A DNA stretch of 64,000 nucleotides from Onishia niordana (lineage in GTDB: Bacteria > Pseudomonadota > Gammaproteobacteria > Pseudomonadales > Halomonadaceae), in NCBI RefSeq assembly GCF_004798965.1, contig NZ_SDSD01000001.1, forward strand, positions 744,001-808,000. The letters run 5' to 3'. The number at the start of each line of letters is the position of its first letter. Position 1 is the first letter of the stretch. The translations under genes and the position numbers were made by a program. Below are positions 52,433 through 63,332 of this stretch, in pieces. A model generated the notes under the pieces. That model did no database searches and was not told the origin of the DNA. It worked only from the letters and a program-made list of their open reading frames with translations.

Positions 52433-53113
52433 AACTCCGCCCAAGTTATTCATTTGCTGGCGAATCCAGCGACTGCGTTCCTCGATATAGGGGCCAGGGC
52501 GTGAAGCGCTCCATCCCCGAGGATTGGGCAGGATCGCTGCCAGGCGGCTGGCCTGATTGACATTAAGTCGAGCGGCGCTGACTCCGAAGTAATGCTGAGC
52601 AGCGGCTTCCAGGCCGAAGACACCTCTATCCCACTCGACGATATTCAGATAGACCTCGAGGATGCGCTCCTTTGGCCAAAGCGCTTCGATGAGCAAGGTA
52701 AACCAGGCCTCGAGCCCCTTGCGCAGCCAGTTGCGTCCAGTCCACAGAAAGAGGTTCTTGGCGGTCTGCTGACTGATGGTACTGGCCCCACGCAGGCCCT
52801 CGCCATTGCGGCTTGATTCGATGGCGCGACGAATCTGTTCGAGATCAAAGCCATGATGCTCGGGGAATCGCTGATCCTCGGCGGCGATCACTGCGATCTT
52901 GGCATGCCCGGAAAGCTCCGCCCAGGGCCGCCATTGCTGGTCGATGTTGATCGGTTCGCCACCGACCCAGGACTCGAGCTTGCGCTCGACCATCACCATC
53001 GAGCCGAACACCGGCACCACCCGGAACAGCAACACCAGCAGCAGTGAAGCGGCAACGAAGCCCCCCGCCGCCCACAACACAGTGCGCAGTAATTTGCCTT
53101 GCCAATCGCTCAT
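52412..53113 (-). CDS. mtgA: Monofunctional biosynthetic peptidoglycan transglycosylase
   Basis: This 233-residue protein has an N-terminal membrane anchor (about 10-32) and a GT51 domain with AEDQRFPEHHGFDLEQIRRAI (split as AEDQRFPEHHG and following), GASTISQQTAKNLFLW, RKGLEAWFTLLIE and ILEVYLNIVEWDRGVFG. It polymerises lipid II glycan strands at the inner membrane. The ATG at 53113 has GAGG upstream; the open extension to 53164 is unlikely. It lies between two betaine genes without an obvious functional link. Confidence 0.93.
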   Translation of the reverse strand: MSDWQGKLLRTVLWAAGGFVAASLLLVLLFRVVPVFGSMVMVERKLESWVGGEPINIDQQWRPWAELSGHAKIAVIAAEDQRFPEHHGFDLEQIRRAIESSRNGEGLRGASTISQQTAKNLFLWTGRNWLRKGLEAWFTLLIEALWPKERILEVYLNIVEWDRGVFGLEAAAQHYFGVSAARLNVNQASRLAAILPNPRGWSASRPGPYIEERSRWIRQQMNNLGGVSYLERL

Positions 53114-53258
53114 GTCGGCCTCGGGACGCTCATCGGGCCCGCAGTATAACAAGCCAACAAGCAAATGCCGCGCCCTCAGGGCACGGCATTGATGGGAGCA
53201 ACCAGCCCGCTAGGGGCATGACCTGGGCGTGACGACCCCATTAGCGCCAACTTCTGCT

Positions 53259-54428
53259 CTAGAGCGGCACGCTTGCATAGGTCGGCTCTCCCTGCGCCTG
53301 GGTCAGCGCCAGCACGGCACTGGAAACGGGCTCGAGTGACACCCCCTCGCTCTGCAGCGATGTAAAAGCCCCTTCGGGGCCCGCGGCAAAAACCTGACGC
53401 GCCTGCCGACTGCCGATTCCCTGCCGCTCGTCCCGTGGCGGCATGCCGAAATACTCCCGATAGCACTTGGAAAAATGCGGCGTTGAAACGAAACCACAGG
53501 CCGAGGCCACCTCGATGATCGACATCGCGGTCTGCTTGAGCAGCTGCCGAGCCCGAGTCAAGCGCAGCTTGAGGTAATAGCGTGACGGCGAGCAGTGCAG
53601 GTATTTCTGGAACAGTCGCTCGAGTTGGCGACGCGAGACGTCCACGTAGTTTGCCAGCTCATCAAGGGAGATAGGTTCTTCATGGTTGGCTTCCATCAGC
53701 GCCACGATCTCCAGAAGCTTGGGCTGCGTAGTGCCCAGCACGTGTTTGAGCGGTACCCGCTGCAGGTCCTGGTCGCCGCGCACCCGGTCGTAGATGAACA
53801 TCTCAGAGATACTGGCCGAGAGCTCGCGGCCATGATCCAGAGCGATCAGATGCAACATCATGTCAAGCGGCGCGGTGCCGCCAGAGGCGGTAACCCGGTC
53901 GCGATCGATGGAAAACAATCGAGAGCTCAGAGCGACCCGCGGATAGGATTCCTGCATGGCGGCCATGGACTCCCAGTGAGTGCTGGTCTCATAGCCGTCA
54001 AGTAGCCCCGCCTTGGCAAGCGCCCAACTGCCGGTACAAACCGAGCCGATCCGACGGGATTGACGGGCCTGGGTCTGCAACCAGTAGGTGTGCTCGCGCT
54101 GGACAGACCGTTGCGGAGCGACGCCACCGCAGACGATCACGGTATCCAGGTTCAGCGGCGTCTGGAAACCGGCATCCGGCGTGACACGTAGGCCGTCACT
54201 GGCGGTCACTAGGCAGCCGTCGTGACTAATGGTGTACCAGCGATAGAGCTCTCGTCCCGCCAACTGGTTCGCCATGCGCAGCGGCTCAATGACCGAGGAC
54301 AACGACATCAGGGTGAAGTTATCGAGCAGCAGGAAGCCAAAGGTCTGCGGCGATTTGGCCGCAGAGGGCTTGGACTGAGAAGAGGGCAAGGCAGATGACT
54401 GGCGAGGCCCTTGGGAAGCAGTAGTCAT
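53259..54428 (-). CDS. gbdR: GbdR-like GlxA/AraC regulator of glycine betaine catabolism
   Basis: The 389-residue protein has a DJ-1-like sensor domain (FGFLLLDNFTLMSLSSVIEP, DTVIVCGGVAPQRSV, VCTGSWALAKAGLLDGYE) and a C-terminal AraC domain (VDVSRRQLERLFQKYLHCSP, GFVSTPHFSKCYREYFG). The resemblance to Pseudomonas GbdR as I remember it is strong along the whole length. GbdR binds betaine or dimethylglycine and activates gbc, dgc and sox genes. An N-terminal Ser-rich extension (about 35 residues) and C-terminal tail are extra. ATG at 54428 is preferred over an upstream TTG. GCGACA lies 130 bases upstream. Confidence 0.87.
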   Translation of the reverse strand: MTTASQGPRQSSALPSSQSKPSAAKSPQTFGFLLLDNFTLMSLSSVIEPLRMANQLAGRELYRWYTISHDGCLVTASDGLRVTPDAGFQTPLNLDTVIVCGGVAPQRSVQREHTYWLQTQARQSRRIGSVCTGSWALAKAGLLDGYETSTHWESMAAMQESYPRVALSSRLFSIDRDRVTASGGTAPLDMMLHLIALDHGRELSASISEMFIYDRVRGDQDLQRVPLKHVLGTTQPKLLEIVALMEANHEEPISLDELANYVDVSRRQLERLFQKYLHCSPSRYYLKLRLTRARQLLKQTAMSIIEVASACGFVSTPHFSKCYREYFGMPPRDERQGIGSRQARQVFAAGPEGAFTSLQSEGVSLEPVSSAVLALTQAQGEPTYASVPL

Positions 54429-54806
54429 GGTCAGGACTCCAGCACGGTATATCGGCAAGGATCACGTCGACCCTCACGTCTTTATGGTTGTTGTGTAAGC
54501 AACACGCAGTAGCGCCATCGCCTGGTCAATCACGGTGGCGTTATCGATGTCCAGATCGCGACACGTGAGCAAGACAACCCCGCTATGAATGTCGCCATCA
54601 GGCAAGAGATAGCCTAAATGTAATCTGTGTGTCGCTTTTTGACATGCCAAATTTAGCTATCGAATGCACCGTTTCGGTGAACTGAAATAATCGGTGCACA
54701 CGCCATGGGCCAGAAAGCGAAAAGGGCCCTTCGCCCGAAGGAGAAGAGCCCTGACGCGCCCCTAGCCCGAAAGGAAGAGAAACGGGGCAAGTAAGATCGA
54801 GTCCAC
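54429..54806. other. Intergenic region between gbdR and fghA
   Basis: These 378 bases contain the gbdR promoter region (GCGACA at 54558-54563) and, near 54723-54752, a stem-loop with CCTTC/GAAGG core that may terminate fghA. No gene is supported. Confidence 0.5.
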
Positions 54807-55664
54807 TCAGCGTTTCTTGTACAGCTGCTCGGCGTGATAACGCAGGTGATCCTCAATAAAGGTGGCAATGAAGTAGTAACTGTGGTCATAGCCGGCATGC
54901 CGGCGCAGTGTCAGCGGATGATCGCGTTTTTCACACGCCGCCTCCAGCCGTTCTGGCATCAGCTGCTCGTCAAGGAAGTTGTCGGCCTCGCCCTGATCGA
55001 TGAACAACGGCTGGCGCGAGGCGCCCTTGGCCACCAGCTCACAGGCGTCATATTGAGTCCAGTTACGCGTGTCTTCACCCAGGTAATGGGTAAACGCTTT
55101 CTGCCCCCAGGGGCTTGCCACCGGATTCACGACCGGCGCGAATGCTGAAACCGCCGCGTACTGCCCAGGACGACGCAGCGCCAGTACCAAGGCACCATGA
55201 CCGCCCATGGAGTGCCCGCTGATCGACTCGCGACCGTTGACCGGGAAGTGCTGGCGTACGACCGAAGGTAGCTCCTCGGCCACGTAGTCGTACATGCGGT
55301 AGTGCTTGGCCCAGGGTTCCTGGGTGGCATTCACGTAGAAGCCGGCTCCACTGCCGAAATCGTAGCTGTCATGCTCGCCGGGCAGATCCAGCCCTCGCGG
55401 GCTGGTATCCGGACAGACGATGGCGATGCCAAGCTCGGCGGCGAGCCGCTGAGCACCGGCCTTCTGCATGAAGTTCTCGTCGGTGCAGGTCAGCCCCGAC
55501 AGCCACCACATCAACGGCACCCGCTCGGTCTCGGCTTGAGGCGGCAGATAGATGGAAAAGACCATCTCGCAGTCCAGCGCCCGCGCGTGATGCTTGTAGC
55601 GCTTGAGCCAGCCGCCGAAGCTCTTGGTGGCAGATACCAGTTCCAGGGATTCGGACATGCTCAT
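54807..55664 (-). CDS. fghA: S-formylglutathione hydrolase
   Basis: This 285-residue esterase D-type hydrolase has WWLSGLTCTDENFMQKAGAQ (in part), SGHSMGGHGALVLALR with the nucleophilic serine, and HAGYDHSYYFIATFIEDH with the catalytic histidine. It releases formate from S-formylglutathione, the product of the preceding dehydrogenase. AAGGAG is 8 bases before the first ATG. It lies 17 bases after frmA and is co-transcribed. Confidence 0.95.
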   Translation of the reverse strand: MSMSESLELVSATKSFGGWLKRYKHHARALDCEMVFSIYLPPQAETERVPLMWWLSGLTCTDENFMQKAGAQRLAAELGIAIVCPDTSPRGLDLPGEHDSYDFGSGAGFYVNATQEPWAKHYRMYDYVAEELPSVVRQHFPVNGRESISGHSMGGHGALVLALRRPGQYAAVSAFAPVVNPVASPWGQKAFTHYLGEDTRNWTQYDACELVAKGASRQPLFIDQGEADNFLDEQLMPERLEAACEKRDHPLTLRRHAGYDHSYYFIATFIEDHLRYHAEQLYKKR

Positions 55665-55681
55665 CGGTGCGTCTCCTTCGC

Positions 55682-56833
<1,152 letters not shown>

Positions 56834-56874
56834 TCAGGAGAAAAACGTTGCCGGCTGTAGTGAAACCAGTCTAG

Positions 56875-56891
56875 GCGACAGCGCCTGTCGC
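56875..56891. promoter_or_regulatory. Palindromic site between frmA and LysR gene
   Basis: GCGACA, five bases, then TGTCGC form a perfect inverted repeat 84 bases from the frmA start and 67 bases from the LysR start. It is a plausible operator, and each arm equals the hexamer seen at the other betaine promoters. Confidence 0.5.
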
Positions 56892-56957
56892 GATAAACTG
56901 GGTGGGACACACAAAATTGTTGTCACTCAGCAAAGATCAGGGAGCATCCTTCACCAC

Positions 56958-57848
56958 ATGCAACGCTGGGATCGTATCGAAGCCTTCGTCGAAGTGGTTC
57001 GCCTGGGCAGCTTCTCTGCCGCGGCACGCACGCTCAAGGTCTCGACGTCACACGTCAGCCGGCTGGTAGGCCAGCTCGAGAATCAGCTCGGGGCCACACT
57101 GCTCTACCGTACCACGCGACAACTACACCTGACCGATGCCGGCACTCTCTACTATGAGCATTGCCGCCATCTGTTCGATGGTTTCCAGGAGGCCGAAGCC
57201 GCCGTTCATGACTTCCATGCGCGACCCAAGGGCGTGCTCAAGCTGACATCTTCGACCACCTTTGGTGAGCGTTTCATCGCCCCGCTGGTCAATGATTTTC
57301 AGCGCCAGCACCCACAGCTCGAGGTGGATATGCACTTCACCAATCGCCGCGTCGAGCTGATCGACGAGGGCTATGACGTGGCGATTCGCATGGGAGTGCT
57401 CAAGGACTCGACGCTGATCGCAAGGCGCCTGTGTGAGCGCCGCGAGTACGTGGTCGGCTCGCGGGACTACTTCGCTCAGGTCCCCCGCCCACATTCGCTG
57501 ACCGAACTTGCCACTCACACCTGCCTGCTCGGCTCCCGGGATCAATGGCTGTTCGAGGTCGATGGGATGCGCCGAGAGGTTCGCGTCGGCGGTCGCTGGC
57601 AGGCCAATTCGGGCCCCGCCCTGCTGGATGCGACTCTCAAGGGACTGGGCATCGCACAGCTGCCGGACTACTACGTCGAGGCGCATCTCGCCAGCGGCGA
57701 GCTGGTCTCGGTACTCGACCACTTTCGTCACCGCGACACCGCTGTCTGGGCGGTGTATCCCCGACACCGCCACCTCTCACCCAAGGTTCGCCAGTTCGTC
57801 GACTACCTGGTCGCCCATATTCACGAGGTGTTGCCGGCGCGGCGCTGA
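56958..57848 (+). CDS. LysR family transcriptional regulator (divergent from frmA)
   Basis: This 296-residue protein has an N-terminal winged helix-turn-helix ([40 protein letters not shown]) and a LysR effector domain. It resembles the CrgA/DsdC-like group that lacks a narrow function. Its position suggests control of frmA-fghA, perhaps with a formaldehyde-related signal. Autoregulation from the shared region is likely. Confidence 0.87.
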   Translation: MQRWDRIEAFVEVVRLGSFSAAARTLKVSTSHVSRLVGQLENQLGATLLYRTTRQLHLTDAGTLYYEHCRHLFDGFQEAEAAVHDFHARPKGVLKLTSSTTFGERFIAPLVNDFQRQHPQLEVDMHFTNRRVELIDEGYDVAIRMGVLKDSTLIARRLCERREYVVGSRDYFAQVPRPHSLTELATHTCLLGSRDQWLFEVDGMRREVRVGGRWQANSGPALLDATLKGLGIAQLPDYYVEAHLASGELVSVLDHFRHRDTAVWAVYPRHRHLSPKVRQFVDYLVAHIHEVLPARR

Positions 57849-57889
57849 CAGCGCCGGGTCGGCGATGTAGCGACACTAACGGGCGCATA

Positions 57890-57913
57890 AAAAAGGGCGC
57901 CCAGCGGGCGCCC
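57890..57913 (-). terminator. Rho-independent terminator after sdaA
   Basis: Two GGGCGCCC arms (57895-57902, 57906-57913) with a 3-base loop are followed on the minus strand by six T. It lies 37 bases after the sdaA stop. Confidence 0.85.
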
Positions 57914-57949
57914 AAGGGGTTGATCAATGACGAGCCAGGCCCGCCAGAA

Positions 57950-59329
57950 TCAGCATTCGATGGCATTAACGGCAAGACCGCCGCGCGAGGTTTCCTTGTA
58001 CTTGTCCTGCATGTCGCGACCGGTGTCGCGCATGGTGCGGATCGCCTTGTCCAGCGAGATGAAGTGCTCGCCGTCACCACGAAGCGCCATCTGGGCAGCA
58101 TTGATAGCCTTGACCGAGGCGATGGCATTGCGCTCGATGCACGGCACCTGCACCAGCCCACCGACCGGGTCGCAGGTCAGACCCAGGTTATGCTCAAGGC
58201 CGATCTCGGCGGCATTCTCTACCTGGCCGATGCTGCCCCCCATGATCTCGGCGAGTCCGGCGGCGGCCATCGCGCAGGCCGAGCCAACCTCGCCCTGACA
58301 GCCCACTTCGGCGCCAGAAATCGAGGCGTTCTTCTTGCACAAGATGCCCACCGCACCGGCGGCCAGCAGGAAGTCGACCACGTCGCGCTCACAGGCGTCG
58401 GGCTGGAACTTCATGTAATAGTGCAGCACCGCCGGAATGATGCCCGCCGCACCGTTGGTGGGCGCGGTGACCATGCGCCCACCGGCGGCATTCTCCTCGT
58501 TGACTGCCAGGGCAAAGACGTTGACCCAGTCCATTGCCGAGAAGGTAGAGGTAATCAGGCTATGACTGCCTTCCATCGCCACCAGACGACGATGCAGCGA
58601 GGCGGCACGACGCTTGACGTTCAATCCACCGGGCAACACACCTTCGTTGGTGAAGCCGGTCTCGACGCAGTCGCGCATGGCCTGCCAGATCGTCCACAGG
58701 CCGTCGCGGATCTCCCGCTCACTGCGCCACGCCTTCTCGTTCTCGAGCATCAACTCTGAGATGCGCATGTCATGCATGCGACAAAGCGCCAACAGCTCAC
58801 CAGCACTATTAAAATCGTAAGGCAGCGGCGTGGTATCGGTATCCAGGGCGCCGCCCTGGGCCTGAGCCTCGTCGATCACGAAACCGCCACCCACTGAATA
58901 GTAGGTATTGCGGTACAGCTCATCGCTATGACCGTGGGCAATCAGGCGCATCGCGTTGGGGTGATGCGGCAGGCATTCGTCTAACAGCTGCATGTCGCGC
59001 GACCACAGGAAGGGGATCGCCAGGCGGTTGTCGAGCAACAGAGTACGAGATTCCACCAGCTCCTCGATGCAAGGATTGATGGTGTTGGTATCAATGGTGC
59101 TCGGCAGCTCCCCCATCAGCCCCATGATCACTGCCCGGTCGGTGCCGTGACCAATACCGGTAGCTGACAGCGAGCCATACAGGCACACTTCGACACGCGC
59201 CACTCGCTCGAGCAGATCAAGCGAGCGCAGCTCCTCGACGAAATCATGAGCGGCCTGCATCGGCCCCACCGTGTGGGAACTCGACGGACCGATACCGATT
59301 TTGAACAGGTCGAAGACGCTGATGGACAT
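57950..59329 (-). CDS. sdaA: L-serine ammonia-lyase (iron-sulfur serine dehydratase)
   Basis: The 459-residue enzyme of the one-chain type has [16 protein letters not shown] at the start, [18 protein letters not shown], and cysteines for the [4Fe-4S] cluster in [20 protein letters not shown] and [19 protein letters not shown]. It deaminates serine to pyruvate, the last step in drawing betaine carbon into central metabolism after GlyA. It is divergent from a GcvA-like regulator. Confidence 0.94.
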   Translation of the reverse strand: MSISVFDLFKIGIGPSSSHTVGPMQAAHDFVEELRSLDLLERVARVEVCLYGSLSATGIGHGTDRAVIMGLMGELPSTIDTNTINPCIEELVESRTLLLDNRLAIPFLWSRDMQLLDECLPHHPNAMRLIAHGHSDELYRNTYYSVGGGFVIDEAQAQGGALDTDTTPLPYDFNSAGELLALCRMHDMRISELMLENEKAWRSEREIRDGLWTIWQAMRDCVETGFTNEGVLPGGLNVKRRAASLHRRLVAMEGSHSLITSTFSAMDWVNVFALAVNEENAAGGRMVTAPTNGAAGIIPAVLHYYMKFQPDACERDVVDFLLAAGAVGILCKKNASISGAEVGCQGEVGSACAMAAAGLAEIMGGSIGQVENAAEIGLEHNLGLTCDPVGGLVQVPCIERNAIASVKAINAAQMALRGDGEHFISLDKAIRTMRDTGRDMQDKYKETSRGGLAVNAIEC

Positions 59330-59492
59330 GGTTCACCTCATTAAAGGAAGCATGGCTTGGATGCCTGGGGAGCCATTGACATCAATTTGGCTAAAGGTGG
59401 CACCCCAATCAGGCCAGATGAACCTATAGTGGTTCGGAAGGAGGCGCGATACAATCCAGAAATACTCGCTTCAACTTTAGAAAAACTAAATC

Positions 59493-60416
59493 ATGAGCCG
59501 ATCCCTCAATTCGCAGACCCATGCCTGGTTGAAGGTCTTCGCGGTCAGCGCTCGCCATCTGTCCTTCACTCGCGCTGCCGAAGAGCTGCACGTTACCACC
59601 GGCGCGGTCAGCCAGCAGATCAAGCAGCTCGAGGAGCGGCTCGGCTTCAAGCTGTTCAGGCGTCTGCCACGACGCCTAGAGCTCACCGACGAGGGGCGTC
59701 GATTGGCCCTGGTCGTCGATGACGCCTACCAGGCCGTGGGCCTCGAAGTCAGGCGACTGCGCAGCGGGGTGATGAGCGGCATCCTCAGGTTGCGCTCGGT
59801 GCCCTCCTTTCTTGCCAAGTGGCTGATGCCTCGCCTACCCCGACTACAGGCCCGCTTCCCCGACATCGAACTGCAGGTCGTCGCCGAAGACAGCAGCATC
59901 TCGCTGCGCGAGGGCGACTTCGATCTCGCCCTGGACCTCAACGATGGCCACTACCCGGGGCTCGCCATCACACCACTGATGGACGAAGTGATCTTCCCGG
60001 TCTGCGCGCCAAGTCTGCTGCGCGGCAAACCCCCGCTACGCCGTCCGGAGGACCTGGCCTGGTACCCCCTACTGCATGATGTCACCGCCTGGCGCGGCAG
60101 CAGCGACTATGCTGAATGGGAGCACTTCCTGCACGAGATCGACGCCCCCCACGTGGGCGTTCAGCGAGGCTATACGTTCAACCGCAACCAACTGACCATG
60201 GATGCGGCGAGTGCCGGCATGGGCGTGGCCATCGCCCGCCAGACCCTGATTACCAATGAGCTAAAGACTGGCACGCTGATCGCACCGTTCTCGCAACGCG
60301 TCGCAACCGGCAAACGCTACGGTATCGTCCATGCGCCGGGCGCCCTGGATGACCGACGCGTCAAGGCGGTACACGACTGGCTGGTCGAAGAGGCTCAACG
60401 GGTATCTGGCAACTAG
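59493..60416 (+). CDS. GcvA-like LysR family regulator
   Basis: The 307-residue protein has the GcvA-type start (LKVFAVSARHLSFTRAAEEL, HVTTGAVSQQIKQLEERLG, FKLFRRLPRRLELTDEG) and the effector domain blocks VAEDSSISLREGDFDLAL and DAASAGMGVAIARQTLI. It is divergent from sdaA over 163 bases and probably controls it, sensing glycine, serine or a related compound. The upstream region lacks the TGTCGC hexamer, so it may be outside the betaine regulon. Confidence 0.88.
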   Translation: MSRSLNSQTHAWLKVFAVSARHLSFTRAAEELHVTTGAVSQQIKQLEERLGFKLFRRLPRRLELTDEGRRLALVVDDAYQAVGLEVRRLRSGVMSGILRLRSVPSFLAKWLMPRLPRLQARFPDIELQVVAEDSSISLREGDFDLALDLNDGHYPGLAITPLMDEVIFPVCAPSLLRGKPPLRRPEDLAWYPLLHDVTAWRGSSDYAEWEHFLHEIDAPHVGVQRGYTFNRNQLTMDAASAGMGVAIARQTLITNELKTGTLIAPFSQRVATGKRYGIVHAPGALDDRRVKAVHDWLVEEAQRVSGN

Positions 60417-60512
60417 CCGTGCAGGTGGTCACTTCGACGACAATTGCGATAAAATAGCGAGTCAACTAATTATTGCATCACCAACACACGCCCCAAAGGA
60501 TTGGCTGCTCGC

Positions 60513-61139
60513 ATGTCTCCAGAGACCATTAGCTTTCGCTCCACCTGCCTTCGCGCACTGTGCTACATCCTGCTAACCGCCGCTCTGGTGCAGGGCGTTT
60601 ACCTGGAGGCCATCCACCTGCCTGACACTCGGCTTTCCGAAGTCGGCTTCACTGAACTCACTCAGTCGACCCTACTTGCGATCTGCGTCATCCTGCTGGC
60701 TTACGTTCGCTTCGGACTCCGCCAATTGCCGACTATCAGTCTGCTGATGATGGCCTTCCTCGGCGCTTCATTGGTTCGCGAACAAGACGCCCTGCTCGAC
60801 GCCTACGTCTTCGATGGCGCCTGGCAGGTCATCGTTACCCTGATCGTACTGCCCAGCCTTTATGCCGTGATCCGCGCCCGACACACCTTTCTCGCCGAGT
60901 TCGAACGCTACGCCAACAGCTTCTCTTTCGGGCTTTTCGCGGCTGGCTTTCTGGTCACCTATGTCTTCTCGCGGCTCTATGGCCGCGGCGAGATGTGGAT
61001 GGCAATTCTCGGCGACGCCTATGTGCGGGACTTCAAGAATGCCGCTGAGGAGACCACCGAACTGCTCGGCTATGCACTGCTGTTGTTCGCGGTCATCGAA
61101 CTCACGCTGCTGGCACGGCGTCGCCTGACGACCCGCTAG
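60513..61139 (+). CDS. Hypothetical inner-membrane protein
   Basis: This 208-residue protein is not one I recognise. It has about five to six membrane spans (near residues 14-32, 47-64, 70-85, 105-122, 138-158 and 181-200) and short charged loops, with Arg/Glu pairs such as LVREQDALLDAYVFDG. A TTG at 60501 directly abuts AAAGGA, so the ATG at 60513 is the better start. It is followed by the terminator shared with rpoD. Confidence 0.65.
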   Translation: MSPETISFRSTCLRALCYILLTAALVQGVYLEAIHLPDTRLSEVGFTELTQSTLLAICVILLAYVRFGLRQLPTISLLMMAFLGASLVREQDALLDAYVFDGAWQVIVTLIVLPSLYAVIRARHTFLAEFERYANSFSFGLFAAGFLVTYVFSRLYGRGEMWMAILGDAYVRDFKNAAEETTELLGYALLLFAVIELTLLARRRLTTR

Positions 61140-61178
61140 GAACGCCGCCAGCATCACCACGACCGAAAGCCAGACGCA

Positions 61179-61211
61179 AAAACGCCCGCAAGCCATGCTT
61201 GCGGGCGTTTT
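61179..61211. terminator. Bidirectional terminator between membrane protein gene and rpoD
   Basis: Perfect 15-base arms (61179-61193, 61197-61211) start AAAA and end TTTT, with a 3-base loop. The two flanking genes converge on it. Confidence 0.9.
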
Positions 61212-61257
61212 CATACTGCTATGGCGTTAGCCGCATTGACCGCGGCTACCCCGAACC

Positions 61258-63099
61258 TTACTCGTCGAGGAAGGAGCGCAGCGATTCGGAACGTGACGGA
61301 TGGCGCAACTTGCGCAACGCCTTGGCCTCGATTTGACGAATACGCTCGCGGGTAACGTCGAACTGTTTACCGACTTCCTCGAGGGTATGGTCGGTATTCA
61401 TGTCGATGCCGAAGCGCATGCGCAGCACCTTGGCCTCGCGCGCCGTCAGCCCGCCAAGCACATTGCGCGTCGCCTCGATCAGGCCCTCGCCAGTGGCGAG
61501 ATCGATAGGCAGCAGCATGGTGCCGTCTTCGATGAAATCACCCAGATGTGAATCGTCATCGTCACCGATCGGCGTCTCCATGGAGATCGGTTCCTTGGCG
61601 ATCTTGAGCACCTTGCGGACCTTGTCCTCGGGCATCTCAAGACGCTCACCAAGCTCCTCAGGCGTCGGCTCGCGACCCATCTCCTGCAGCATCTGCCGCG
61701 ACACGCGGTTCAGCTTGTTGATGGTCTCGATCATGTGCACCGGAATACGGATGGTACGTGCCTGGTCGGCGATCGAGCGGGTAATCGCCTGACGAATCCA
61801 CCAGGTAGCGTAGGTCGAGAACTTGTAGCCGCGACGGTATTCGAACTTGTCGACCGCCTTCATCAGACCAATATTACCTTCCTGGATCAGATCCAAGAAC
61901 TGCAAGCCGCGGTTGGTATACTTCTTGGCGATCGAAATCACCAGACGCAGGTTGGCCTCGACCATCTCCTTCTTGGCCCGGCGCGCCTTGGCTTCACCGA
62001 TCGATAGCCGACGATTGACCTCTTTCAGCTCAGGCACCTGGAGCTGGACCATGTCTTCTTCGAAGGCGATCTTGCGCTGAGCGCGGGCCACATCGCCGCG
62101 GAACGGCTCAAGACGATCCTTGAAGCGGCCATTGGCTGCGAAGAATTCATCCAGCCACTCGCTGCGCGACTCATTGCCCGGGAACGACTTGATGAACGTC
62201 TTGCGCGGCACTTTGCCTTTCTTGACGAAGATCTGCAGGATCGCTTTTTCCTGATGGCGAACCTGCTCGACGCTGATCCTTACCTGACCCACCAAACGCT
62301 CGAAGTGCTTGGGCACCAGCTTGATCGGCGAGAACAACTCGGCGAGACGCGCCTGCTCGTCATTCGCCTTTTTGGAGCCACGGCCATGCGTTTCGATCGC
62401 GGCTTGCACGATGGCGTTCTGCTCGCGAATCTGCTCGAAACGCGCCTTGGCTTCCTCAGGATCGGGGCCGCTGGTGGTCTCTTCCTCCTCGGCGTCCTCG
62501 TCGTCCTCGACGCCTTCGCCATCGGACTCGCTCACCGGCTCCTCGACAACTTCGGCTTCGGCGACACCGGGAATGCCCTCATCGGGGTCGATGAAACCAG
62601 AAAACAGGTCGGACAGGCGACCAGGCGCCTCTTCGTCCTGTGTGCCGTCATATACCTCGAGGATCGACTCGACCGCACCGGGCAGGTACGCAAGCGCCGA
62701 CATCACTTCACGCGTACCTTCTTCGATACGCTTGGCGATCTTGATCTCGCCTTCACGGGTCAGCAGTTCGACGGTACCCATCTCGCGCATGTACATGCGC
62801 ACCGGGTCAGTCGTGCGACCGACATCGCTCTCCACTGCCGCCAATGCCGCCACGGCCTCTTCGGCCGCGTGCTCATCGGTGGAGTGATCCGCCATCATCA
62901 AGGTGTCTTCATCGGGTGCTTCTTCAACGACATTAATCCCCATGTCGTTGATCATGCCGATGATATCTTCCACTTGATCCGGGTCGGCGATATCCTCAGG
63001 AAGGTGGTCGTTGACCTCGGCATAGGTCAGGTAACCCTGTTCCTTGCCGCGCGCGATCAACTCCTTCAGACGCGACTGCTGCTGCGCATTTCCAGCCAT
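61258..63099 (-). CDS. rpoD: RNA polymerase primary sigma factor RpoD (sigma-70)
   Basis: The 613-residue protein has region 1.1, region 1.2 ([21 protein letters not shown], in part), an acidic non-conserved insert, region 2 ([40 protein letters not shown]), region 3 and region 4.2 ([20 protein letters not shown]) with the C-terminal FLDE. It directs housekeeping transcription. It follows dnaG at 233 bases, the usual rpsU-dnaG-rpoD macromolecular synthesis order. Confidence 0.97.
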   Translation of the reverse strand: MAGNAQQQSRLKELIARGKEQGYLTYAEVNDHLPEDIADPDQVEDIIGMINDMGINVVEEAPDEDTLMMADHSTDEHAAEEAVAALAAVESDVGRTTDPVRMYMREMGTVELLTREGEIKIAKRIEEGTREVMSALAYLPGAVESILEVYDGTQDEEAPGRLSDLFSGFIDPDEGIPGVAEAEVVEEPVSESDGEGVEDDEDAEEEETTSGPDPEEAKARFEQIREQNAIVQAAIETHGRGSKKANDEQARLAELFSPIKLVPKHFERLVGQVRISVEQVRHQEKAILQIFVKKGKVPRKTFIKSFPGNESRSEWLDEFFAANGRFKDRLEPFRGDVARAQRKIAFEEDMVQLQVPELKEVNRRLSIGEAKARRAKKEMVEANLRLVISIAKKYTNRGLQFLDLIQEGNIGLMKAVDKFEYRRGYKFSTYATWWIRQAITRSIADQARTIRIPVHMIETINKLNRVSRQMLQEMGREPTPEELGERLEMPEDKVRKVLKIAKEPISMETPIGDDDDSHLGDFIEDGTMLLPIDLATGEGLIEATRNVLGGLTAREAKVLRMRFGIDMNTDHTLEEVGKQFDVTRERIRQIEAKALRKLRHPSRSESLRSFLDE

Positions 63100-63332
63100 A
63101 GAAACCCTATCTCGACGAAGAAGAATGAAGCACCCGAACGATCAGGCATGAAAAACCATAAAGCCGATCAGTATAGCGGTAAGATGGGCTATCCCGCCAG
63201 TATTGCGTTTGCGGTGCCGTTCAGGTGTGTTAGGTTGTTTGGTTGTGCTCGGGGTAGGAGCATCGCGATACATCCTTAGATGGTGCTGATGCGCCACATT
63301 TCAACCCCGCCACGAAATCGTATCGACGCCCG

